This document shows, piece by piece, positions 53,482 through 61,112 of a stretch of 64,000 nucleotides of DNA (position 1 is its first letter; each line of letters starts with the position of its first letter). Made by a program: the position numbers and the translations under genes. This DNA comes from Bacillota bacterium. GTDB taxonomy: Bacteria > Bacillota > Clostridia > Lachnospirales > Lachnospiraceae. Below the pieces are notes generated by a model, which saw nothing but the letters and a program-made list of their open reading frames with translations, had not been told where the DNA came from and did not search any database. Location of the stretch: positions 1 through 64,000 of the forward strand of contig JAEXOU010000010.1 of NCBI GenBank assembly GCA_023439125.1, written 5' to 3'.

Positions 53482-55323
53482 ATGTGTGGAATTATTGGAT
53501 TTACCGGTTACTTAAATTCGGCCGAAGTGTTACTACAAGGGCTCGGAGAATTAGAGTATCGCGGCTATGACAGTGCAGGTATTGCATGTTTTACGGAAAG
53601 TGGAATTGAGGTCATCAAAGCTGTAGGAAAGGTAGCAGCATTAAAAGAGAAGGTTCCAGCAAGCTTACTTGCTACTTGCGGTATTGGACACACGAGATGG
53701 GCAACTCATGGTGGTGTATCTGAAGTGAATGCTCATCCTCATCAATTTGGAAAAGTAACCTTAATTCACAATGGTATTATCGAAAACTATCATGAATTAG
53801 AAAAAGAGCTAGCACTCACTGGACGTTATCCTGTATCACAGACTGATACGGAAATTGCAGCTATGTTACTTGATAGTCTCTATGAAGGAGACGCCTACAA
53901 GGCAATTAAAGATGCCATAGCACGATTAGAGGGTGCTTATGCTTTCCTGATGATGTTCGAAGATCAGCCTGAAATCATCTATAGTATCCGAAAAGGTAGC
54001 CCATTAGTAGCTTGTCAAACAGAGCAAGGTAGTGTAATTGCTTCTGATATGGTTGCATTACTGCGTTACTCAAAGGATTATTTTGTGTTGCCAGAATTTC
54101 AGATTGCTAAGTTGACAAAGACATCAATTACAGTAACTGATTTGGATGGAGATATCGTTGCTCCTGAGATATTATCTGTTACTTGGGATACTTCAGCAGC
54201 ACAAAAAAATGGCTTTAAGCATTATATGAAAAAAGAGATTTTTGAACAGCCAGAAGCACTCTTACGTACTATTACACCAAGAATTCATCGTAGCTTACGT
54301 GCCGACGGATATGAATTAATGTTACCAGACTTTAGTGCAGATAACATTAATGATGACATTTTTGATGGAGTTAATCGAATCATTATCACAGCTTGTGGTA
54401 CTGCTATGCATGCTGGTCTTATGGGCAAGGCTTTATTTGAACGTTTGTTACGTATTCCTGTAACCGTTGATATTGCGTCAGAATTTAGATATCAAGACCC
54501 TATTATGGATGAAGGAACACTCGTTATTACAGTTTCTCAATCTGGAGAAACTGCTGATACACTTGCAGCACTTCGACTTGCAAAATCAGCTGGTTCAAAA
54601 ACCTTATCCATTGTCAATGTGAAAGGTTCCTCCATCGCTCGAGAAAGTGATTATGTATTCTATACTCACGCAGGCCCAGAAATAGCCGTGGCAAGTACAA
54701 AAGCTTATACTGCACAGCTAGCTGCTTTCTATATGATTGCTTTTCGTTTTGCACTTGTAAAGAATAAGATTACAAATGAACAATGCTCTGAATATATGCA
54801 TCTATTGTTAGATACTATCCCTTCCATTGAGGAAGTTTTAAAACAAACAGGTAACATCAAAGAGATAAGTAAGAATCTTGTTACTGCTGAGAATTTATTC
54901 TTTATTGGACGTGGATTGGATTCTGCACTTGCTTGTGAAGGTTCCATTAAGTTAAAGGAAATCACTTATATTCATTCAGAAGCTTATGCTGCTGGTGAAT
55001 TAAAACATGGTACCCTTTCTCTTATTACTGAGAACGTTCCTGTAATCGCATTAGCAACTCAAAGTGGCGTCCTTTCTAAGATGGTATCTAATATAAAGGA
55101 AGTTCGTGCAAGAGGTGCTATGGTAATCTGTATTACAACAGAAGACGCAGCAATTGAGAGAAATATCTATGATGAAAAAGTAATTATACCAACGACCGCT
55201 GATATCTTTGCACCATTTTCAGCAGCGGTTGTATTGCAGTTAATTGCCTACTACACTTCCGTGGCACGTGGACTTGATGTAGATCAGCCACGTAACCTAG
55301 CTAAATCGGTAACTGTAGAGTAA
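53482..55323 (+). CDS. glmS: Glucosamine-fructose-6-phosphate aminotransferase
   Basis: Makes glucosamine-6-phosphate from fructose-6-phosphate and glutamine, the entry step to cell-wall amino sugars. The N-terminal glutaminase has the catalytic Cys2 (MCGIIGF) and THGGVSEVNAHPH; two SIS sugar-isomerase domains follow (ITACGTAMHAG, TVSQSGETADT). The C-terminus is DQPRNLAKSVTVE, the region whose codons form the attTn7 recognition site. 613 residues, normal. AAAAGGAG lies before the ATG. It is controlled by the upstream ribozyme. A Tn7-like element begins 28 bp past its stop codon; the coding frame is intact. Confidence 0.97.
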   Translation: MCGIIGFTGYLNSAEVLLQGLGELEYRGYDSAGIACFTESGIEVIKAVGKVAALKEKVPASLLATCGIGHTRWATHGGVSEVNAHPHQFGKVTLIHNGIIENYHELEKELALTGRYPVSQTDTEIAAMLLDSLYEGDAYKAIKDAIARLEGAYAFLMMFEDQPEIIYSIRKGSPLVACQTEQGSVIASDMVALLRYSKDYFVLPEFQIAKLTKTSITVTDLDGDIVAPEILSVTWDTSAAQKNGFKHYMKKEIFEQPEALLRTITPRIHRSLRADGYELMLPDFSADNINDDIFDGVNRIIITACGTAMHAGLMGKALFERLLRIPVTVDIASEFRYQDPIMDEGTLVITVSQSGETADTLAALRLAKSAGSKTLSIVNVKGSSIARESDYVFYTHAGPEIAVASTKAYTAQLAAFYMIAFRFALVKNKITNEQCSEYMHLLLDTIPSIEEVLKQTGNIKEISKNLVTAENLFFIGRGLDSALACEGSIKLKEITYIHSEAYAAGELKHGTLSLITENVPVIALATQSGVLSKMVSNIKEVRARGAMVICITTEDAAIERNIYDEKVIIPTTADIFAPFSAAVVLQLIAYYTSVARGLDVDQPRNLAKSVTVE

Positions 55324-55346
55324 GCATGAAAAAATTTAATCACTAA

Positions 55347-55351
55347 GACAT
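55347..55351. other. Candidate 5-bp target-site duplication (GACAT)
   Basis: The five bases before the TGT transposon terminus at 55352. Tn7-type insertions duplicate 5 bp; the centre is 26 nt past the glmS stop, close to the classic attTn7 position. The second copy lies beyond the window, so it is unconfirmed. Confidence 0.5.
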
Positions 55352-55421
55352 TGTGAGTTCTCAAATAGTGTGAGAAAGTTCTCAAATAGTTTGAGAAAAG
55401 TTCTCAAATAGTTTGAGAAAA
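55352..55421 (+). repeat. Tn7-like transposon end with three tandem TnsB-type sites
   Basis: Begins with TGTGAG at 55352, matching the 5'-TGT terminus of Tn7-type ends. Three contiguous repeats follow at 55357-55377, 55378-55399 and 55400-55421, spaced 21 and 22 bp. Copies 2 and 3 are identical, and each holds the dyad TTCTCAAA-TAG-TTTGAGAA. Tn7 ends carry repeated 22-bp TnsB sites, so this is the probable transposase binding array; the internal symmetry is unusual. 55422-55547 holds the palindrome and hairpin listed separately. Confidence 0.8.
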
Positions 55422-55459
55422 ATAGTATTTAGGAAATTTGCAAACTTAACTTATTATAT

Positions 55460-55474
55460 TTGAGTATTACTCAA
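55460..55474. promoter_or_regulatory. Palindrome upstream of tniQ
   Basis: TTGAGTA-T-TACTCAA, a perfect palindrome sharing the TTGAG/CTCAA half-sites of the end repeats. It could be an operator or a diverged binding site. Confidence 0.4.
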
Positions 55475-55499
55475 TTTATCTTCTAATGTTTTGAATATA

Positions 55500-55526
55500 C
55501 AGAGAGATACTTTTAGTATCTCTCTG
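55500..55526 (+). terminator. Strong hairpin directly upstream of tniQ
   Basis: Perfect 11-bp stem CAGAGAGATAC / GTATCTCTCTG with loop TTTTA, ending 22 bp before the tniQ start codon. It could insulate tniQ from glmS read-through, or be an operator. No long T-run follows. Confidence 0.5.
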
Positions 55527-55547
55527 TTCTAATTTGGAGGTGAGAAA

Positions 55548-56999
55548 ATGGCAGATAGACTTCTAAGACATCCAGTACCCTATATAAATGAATCTATAGG
55601 GAATTATGTATTAAGATTATGTTCTGAGAATTCGTGCGCGCTAAATGATATAGCAGACTTGATCGGTTTTAAACTGAGAGGTATTGACAAATTTTATGGA
55701 AATCTCAAAGAAAAACATATTGTAAAACTTTCCGAATCAACAGGTATTGATATTAAAGTAATTGAGGATATGACAGCAAATAGATTTTGTTTTAATGATA
55801 GATATAATGATTTTAGATGTAGTACTGAAGCTTTTCTGTGTCCTAAATGTTACAGTGAGAGTTCCTACGAAAGAATACACTGGAAGAATAAGCTTATAAA
55901 ATTATGCCTTGACCATCAGATTTATCTTGTAGATGAGTGTCCTGGTTGTAAAGATAAGATTACAAGTAAAATGATTTTTAATGGTAAATGTAATTGCGGT
56001 TTACTTCTTAACGATTTTAGTTATACAAAATGTGTAAATGAATCTGTACTACATAACCAAAACATAATGTACCAAATATTCAACATTAAAAATAGTGTTT
56101 CATTTAAAAAATATGATTTACTATATAATAGTCTTTCAGGTGAAGATTATTGTCTATTTTACCACCATCTAGTTAAAATAGCCACGCAATATGCCGAGGA
56201 TTTGAATATTCTCAACATTTTTACAAAAAACGATGACTATCATAGAAGTACTGTTATTGCCGCTTGGCTCATGCTTAATTGGCCAATAAACCTTATAAAC
56301 TTTTTGAATGTTTTAAATAGTTTGGATATCAAATACATAAATAGAATCTCATCTTTTGAAGTTGGCCTTGAAAGTTTATCCATGTATATGTATAGAGAGA
56401 AGATTAGCGAGAAGTTTATGAGAATATTCAATCCAATAGAATGCCTTAAATTGAATAATATACATGAAATAATTTTGGGATATAAGGAAATATATGAACC
56501 CATAATGAAATACCATTATGAAAATATTAACAGAGAAAAAATAAAAAATAAAATGTATAGATACATTTATCTTAATAGATATGTAGAAATAGATATCGCT
56601 ATTAATATCTTTTTTATTCTTGATAGCGATAAGTTGTATAAATCATATTCGGAAATAAATAAATTTGCAATCACTTATTTTCATGTATATAAATTTTTTA
56701 ATAAAAAATATTTTGATTTAGAAGAAATATTTGATTTTTATGATAAAATCAAAGAAAATTGTTCTACAACATATAATGATATAAAAGATATTATGTTTCA
56801 ATATGAAAGTTTTTTACATATTTTTCAACACTTCCATATTACTTTAAGTGATGTAATACAAGTACAAATAAATAGTAAATTAAAGTTAAGATTTAATCCA
56901 ATCGGATATCATGGATTATTATCAATACGCTTTCATCATAAGCAAACTAAAAAAGCATTATTACTTTTACTTGCAAATCAAATAGATGTTAACATCTAA
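55548..56999 (+). CDS. tniQ: TniQ-family target selector (second TniQ)
   Basis: A 483-residue TniQ-family protein. After an N-terminal RHPVPYINESIGNYVLRLC segment it has the TniQ zinc-binding pattern: Cys98/Cys101, Cys120/His123, Cys131/Cys134 and Cys148/Cys150. The remaining 330 residues are AT-rich in codon use and do not resemble the HTH-repeat tail of the TnsD at 61113. TniQ proteins choose the insertion target and recruit TnsC. AGGTGAGAAA precedes the ATG. It lies between the transposon end and tnsC and runs toward tnsC; the two stop codons are 1 bp apart. Which target it recognises is unknown. Confidence 0.82.
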   Translation: MADRLLRHPVPYINESIGNYVLRLCSENSCALNDIADLIGFKLRGIDKFYGNLKEKHIVKLSESTGIDIKVIEDMTANRFCFNDRYNDFRCSTEAFLCPKCYSESSYERIHWKNKLIKLCLDHQIYLVDECPGCKDKITSKMIFNGKCNCGLLLNDFSYTKCVNESVLHNQNIMYQIFNIKNSVSFKKYDLLYNSLSGEDYCLFYHHLVKIATQYAEDLNILNIFTKNDDYHRSTVIAAWLMLNWPINLINFLNVLNSLDIKYINRISSFEVGLESLSMYMYREKISEKFMRIFNPIECLKLNNIHEIILGYKEIYEPIMKYHYENINREKIKNKMYRYIYLNRYVEIDIAINIFFILDSDKLYKSYSEINKFAITYFHVYKFFNKKYFDLEEIFDFYDKIKENCSTTYNDIKDIMFQYESFLHIFQHFHITLSDVIQVQINSKLKLRFNPIGYHGLLSIRFHHKQTKKALLLLLANQIDVNI

Positions 57000-57000
57000 T

Positions 57001-57930
57001 TTAAGTAAACGGATTTTTAACGCTTTGATTATATAATATTTTATTGTGTGCTTTAGCAAACATAGGCATAGTTATTCTAGTAGCATTATTAGCTAGAGCT
57101 ATTGATACACATTCCACGAGTAAATCATGAATGTTTTTTATATTTCCTTTTGTAGAATTAAAGAGCCTATAGCACATATCGCTATCTGCTAAAGATGACG
57201 ATTCTTCAAGAGGCAATGCCATATCATATAAATATATGAATTTTCTAAAGGTATCATCATTATCGAAATCTTTTATTGTTTGGACATATCTAACTCGTTT
57301 ATTCAATTGCTCATTTTCAATAAATATTTTATCTGAGTCTGGAATACCTAAAAAGATTATTGGTATACCAGTTTCATCAATTAATTCTTTGAACCAGTCA
57401 GATGAATCTCTTAGCAGTTTATGGCTATTTCTATCAACCAGATGTTGTACTTCATCTAAAAAGATAATTTCAACTTTACATGCCTTTAATAGATTATAAA
57501 GTCTTTTGGTCTGCAATATAATCGTTTTAGTTTTGTTGTATAATGGATCTCCTAAACTGTATAGAAGTTGAGAAGGTAATCCTCCGATGTATGCTGGACA
57601 GGGTATCCTGGAATAGAGAACAGGTATATTAGTACCATTTATATCATTTGCTACTGGATATTTTTTTGAATATATCTCATAAAGATTAGATTTACCTGTA
57701 CCAGATTCTCCACTTACTCTCATGCAAGTAGGACGTGCTTGAGTTTTTGAACTATTATGGCAGTCCGCTACTAGAGATAACATTTCTTGCAATTTAGGGT
57801 AGCTTATTCTAATACTATCAGTATACTTGTTTTTTTCAAATGGAGAGAGTGATAAAAGTTTAGTTTTATCTGGCTGGGAAAATTTATTTATTTTTTGTGG
57901 TGGTTCATAATTTGCTGCTTTATGATTCAT
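57001..57930 (-). CDS. tnsC: TnsC-like AAA+ transposition regulator
   Basis: A 309-residue AAA+ ATPase that links target selector and transposase in Tn7-like elements. Walker A is GESGTGKS (residues 74-81) and Walker B is EIIFLDEVQHLVD (about 154-166). It is shorter than Tn7 TnsC (about 550 aa) and closer in size to the TniB/TnsC of compact elements. GGGGAG lies 7 bp before the ATG. It follows tnsB by 13 bp and is the last gene of the leftward operon, converging on tniQ. Confidence 0.9.
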   Translation of the reverse strand: MNHKAANYEPPQKINKFSQPDKTKLLSLSPFEKNKYTDSIRISYPKLQEMLSLVADCHNSSKTQARPTCMRVSGESGTGKSNLYEIYSKKYPVANDINGTNIPVLYSRIPCPAYIGGLPSQLLYSLGDPLYNKTKTIILQTKRLYNLLKACKVEIIFLDEVQHLVDRNSHKLLRDSSDWFKELIDETGIPIIFLGIPDSDKIFIENEQLNKRVRYVQTIKDFDNDDTFRKFIYLYDMALPLEESSSLADSDMCYRLFNSTKGNIKNIHDLLVECVSIALANNATRITMPMFAKAHNKILYNQSVKNPFT

Positions 57931-57943
57931 AATATTTCTCCCC

Positions 57944-60145
57944 TTAAAAATCAGTTAATATTGAAAACCCACTAAAATCATCCATGCAAGTATCATTTTT
58001 TAATAGTTTATTATTTTTACCATTGAACAATTGTATATCATTAGAAGATGATTGTTTTTTGGCTCTTCGTGGCTTTTCTTTTCGGGCTTGATTTATTTTA
58101 ATTATGTTATCGTCTTGCTTGCTTGCTTCAGTACTTACAAGGCTCTCTGGAATTATAATTTTGGGTGTGTCTATAGTAATACCTATATCAGATATATTAT
58201 CTTCTGATATAGCGTTCGTATGATATAAAATATTACTAGCTCTTATAACTTCTCTTTTTGCCTTTTTTATTTCTTCATCTGCATTTATTTTATTGGCGCG
58301 TGCTTTTGCCTTTGGAGTATAGCCTATGTTGTTTTCGATCATTGTCCGAATCATATGCTTCGCTCTGGCTAGTGATTCATAATCAACAATCCCATATTCT
58401 TTGCGTGCATAAGCTCTCATCTCTTTATGTTCCCATTCCGATAAGTTTATAGCATATTGGGGGTTAGTGCAAGGTACTTTGATCCATTCTTTTGCAATAA
58501 GATGATCATATACAAAAAGTTCTCCAAGGTTATAAGGATCGTACTTTACAGTGAAGTCTTCTTTCAATCCTTTGTTTTCTTTATTAAACTGCATTAAGAG
58601 TCTATTTAGATTATTGCCATTATAATGAAGGCAATTAATTTCAATACCACGGTTACTAATTTTTCTCTGGGCGGTACGTCCAAGTAAAGTAACAATATCG
58701 GAAGAACTGTTCGGCCAAGAGACAGGACAATCTTCAATAGCTTTCTTCCATAGCTTTGAAGGGATGCCGCCTACTCCTTTATGAAAATCTTGTGAATATA
58801 CATCAATAATCCACTTGTGAAGTAATGCATTAAATTGAGAAAAAGTCAATGTAGCTAATGCACTTGGATTTTCATCTGAATCTAACTTAGTAGGATTTGA
58901 GCGAGTTGTTCCTGGCAGGTTATGAACAAGACTCGTATTTGTTGTACCAAAGAATCTTTCTATAGAACCTTTCCATTCTGGTACTTTAGGAGGGCATATC
59001 TGCAATACGATGCCTAACTGATAACAAGTATCTTTCATTGAACTGTTTTTAAACTCTAGACCATTATCAATCACTAAAGTCTTTGGGACGCCAAAAGCAT
59101 TCCATTCATTCTCTATGAATGGATACATATTTTTCACATAAGACTTATCTGTCATGATGCTTTTAATACATTGGGAAACTTCTGGCCAGCCAACACCGTT
59201 GCTTAAGCCCAAACTAAACCCTAGGGCATTTCTAGTAAACTTATCTATTGCTAATACAAGAAATGGTCTACCTATCTCTGTCCCATTCTCTTCTTTAATA
59301 ATTATGTCAACTGGTGTATGGTCAATCTCTACACGTTCTAGAGGAAAACTTGTTTCTACCCCATTACCTATTTCTTTGAATTTATAATCGGCTGATCTTT
59401 TGCTGTATCTGCTTGCAATTGATTGGTATTCTGGAATTTTTGACACATATCTAGCCAATGTAGGATAGGGAGGAATTTCAAGTTTAATTACAGAAAATCT
59501 ATTATGCTCAGATATCATATAGGTAAGAGAAAGCCACAAATCTTTTATAGAAATTCTTTGCTGCTTTTTATAGTACAAATCTATCGAATCGTTAATGAAT
59601 TCATATACTTTTGGAGATATTCTAACCTTCCCTTTACCTCCGCAGTTGTGATAGGATGGCAATAATGATCTGATGTCACCACATGACTCTTTATATGCTT
59701 TAAGCCATCTGTAAATGCTTTGAGAGCTAACAGTATGGTAAACTAAACAATCATTAAGATTTTTTTTTGCTTTTTCAAGATTATTTGACCAAGAATTAAC
59801 CTCATTGGCTCTTGAAATAGCATTCTGCTCTGAAGGTTCAAGTAGAGGTTTTATTACTTCGTATCGAAAGATTGCTTCTTCCTTAAAACTTGAATCATCT
59901 AATTCACCTAAGGCATAAGATGTATTAATGCCACCACTAGTCTTTGATATGTTCTTACCAGTGCATTCAAATTTGAGATTCCCTTCACTTAAAGCCGTAA
60001 TTAATTCAGATTGTGTAAATATTTGTGTCATATTGAAATGCTCTTTTTCAACTTGTACTTTTAAATTGGGTAACTTTTTTAATATTTGATAAGTCTCTTC
60101 ATAGAGCATGAACCTAATACCAGGCTTTAGTTGAACAGGAAACAT
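57944..60145 (-). CDS. tnsB: TnsB transposase (DDE, RNase H fold)
   Basis: A 733-residue transposase of the Tn7/Mu type that binds the ends and joins 3' ends to target. The catalytic triad is Asp275 (VEIDHTP), Asp360 (LVIDNGLEF) and Glu396 (GSIERFFG), with exactly 35 residues between the last two. N-terminal HTH domains are present (about residues 90-240). The C-terminal tail after residue 650 is basic and disordered and ends in DDFSGFSILTDF, a likely TnsC-contact peptide. It follows tnsA by 15 bp. The frame is intact and the active site complete. Confidence 0.93.
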   Translation of the reverse strand: MFPVQLKPGIRFMLYEETYQILKKLPNLKVQVEKEHFNMTQIFTQSELITALSEGNLKFECTGKNISKTSGGINTSYALGELDDSSFKEEAIFRYEVIKPLLEPSEQNAISRANEVNSWSNNLEKAKKNLNDCLVYHTVSSQSIYRWLKAYKESCGDIRSLLPSYHNCGGKGKVRISPKVYEFINDSIDLYYKKQQRISIKDLWLSLTYMISEHNRFSVIKLEIPPYPTLARYVSKIPEYQSIASRYSKRSADYKFKEIGNGVETSFPLERVEIDHTPVDIIIKEENGTEIGRPFLVLAIDKFTRNALGFSLGLSNGVGWPEVSQCIKSIMTDKSYVKNMYPFIENEWNAFGVPKTLVIDNGLEFKNSSMKDTCYQLGIVLQICPPKVPEWKGSIERFFGTTNTSLVHNLPGTTRSNPTKLDSDENPSALATLTFSQFNALLHKWIIDVYSQDFHKGVGGIPSKLWKKAIEDCPVSWPNSSSDIVTLLGRTAQRKISNRGIEINCLHYNGNNLNRLLMQFNKENKGLKEDFTVKYDPYNLGELFVYDHLIAKEWIKVPCTNPQYAINLSEWEHKEMRAYARKEYGIVDYESLARAKHMIRTMIENNIGYTPKAKARANKINADEEIKKAKREVIRASNILYHTNAISEDNISDIGITIDTPKIIIPESLVSTEASKQDDNIIKINQARKEKPRRAKKQSSSNDIQLFNGKNNKLLKNDTCMDDFSGFSILTDF

Positions 60146-60160
60146 AATTGCACCACCTTA

Positions 60161-60814
60161 TTAATTATTTACATATATTAAAGAGTTTCTTGTGATAGTT
60201 TCTTCTAAATTTGTACTTATTACTTGATAATACAGCATATTTAAAATATAAGCATAAATAATCGAATTGTTCTCTTTGACACATGCCCTTGAAAGTAATT
60301 GGTTTATAGTTTGAACTTGATCCGATGATACCAAAACACTTATGATAGCGTTTCGAATGTCTTTGGGAACAATAATATTTGAGTATGAAAAGAGAAGGGA
60401 TATGTTTTTAAGTGCATTACCTGTCCGGATATCTTTATCAGTAACTATTTTGAAATCTGAATATCCATTTGCATCACAGTAAAGTGCAACTGCATTAAAT
60501 TTATTGATAGTTGTTTCGTCATGGAGTATTTTAACCAACTTAGCATGTTGCTTAACTTCAATTAGCTGCTTTCTGCCCTTTCGCTGAACCTCAAAATCCG
60601 GATAACACTTCCTAAGTCGATTGCTATCGCGATAGGTAATTTCTAGAGATTGTTCTTTATAACAAATGACATCTCTATCATATTCTAGTAAGAAAATATA
60701 GTCTCGTTCTATAAGAGATTCGAAAGCCACTAGACGCTCATTTTTTCTGCTTGGGAAAAACCCAATGTTTTTTCTTGATCTCGTATTTACAATTTTACGT
60801 GCAGGTTTATACAT
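60161..60814 (-). CDS. tnsA: TnsA endonuclease
   Basis: A 217-residue restriction-enzyme-like nuclease that cuts the 5' ends of the transposon, allowing cut-and-paste transposition. The catalytic set is visible: Glu36 (FESLIERDY), Asp73 (CYPDFEV) and the Glu86-x-Lys88 of IEVKQ. A C-terminal helical TnsC-binding-like domain follows. The protein is separate from TnsB, unlike the fused TnsAB of some CRISPR-associated elements. GAGGTG lies before the ATG. Because TnsA is present, simple insertion rather than cointegrate formation is expected. Confidence 0.92.
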   Translation of the reverse strand: MYKPARKIVNTRSRKNIGFFPSRKNERLVAFESLIERDYIFLLEYDRDVICYKEQSLEITYRDSNRLRKCYPDFEVQRKGRKQLIEVKQHAKLVKILHDETTINKFNAVALYCDANGYSDFKIVTDKDIRTGNALKNISLLFSYSNIIVPKDIRNAIISVLVSSDQVQTINQLLSRACVKENNSIIYAYILNMLYYQVISTNLEETITRNSLIYVNN

Positions 60815-60824
60815 ATAAGCACCT

Positions 60825-61052
60825 CTACTTTACTTTACTCTTTGATGGTCTATAATACTTTCTGCGAAGTTCCTCCTGTTGCTCTTTCCTCATTAATACA
60901 TCCGACAATAAATATACATTCTTTTTAATTGGCATCAGCTTACCTGATTTAGCCATCTGACTAAGTCTGGCCCTTTTAATATCTAAAACTTCTGTAACTT
61001 CCTTTGAAGTGAGTACTAGTTCTTTAATCATTCTGTCATCAGTAATCTTCAT
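60825..61052 (-). CDS. Small helix-turn-helix protein
   Basis: A 75-residue protein with a MerR/excisionase-like helix-turn-helix: LTSKEVTEVLDIKRARLSQMAKSGKL, then a wing (PIKKNVYLLSDVL) and a basic C-terminus. It lies between tnsD and tnsA in the transposon operon (11 bp before tnsA), so it is probably a regulator of transposition or a DNA-architectural factor. It has no counterpart in classic Tn7. A possible target is the palindromic repeat array at the transposon end. The start has only a weak GGATGG site. Confidence 0.75.
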   Translation of the reverse strand: MKITDDRMIKELVLTSKEVTEVLDIKRARLSQMAKSGKLMPIKKNVYLLSDVLMRKEQQEELRRKYYRPSKSKVK

Positions 61053-61112
61053 AACACTATTCCATCCATTTTTTTCTATATTTTACCATACCTATAAACA
61101 AATGTATAGAGG

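Noticed and set aside
55357..55421. Three short repeats as a CRISPR array
   Set aside because: The repeats are directly contiguous with no spacers and sit at the transposon terminus; they fit TnsB-type sites.
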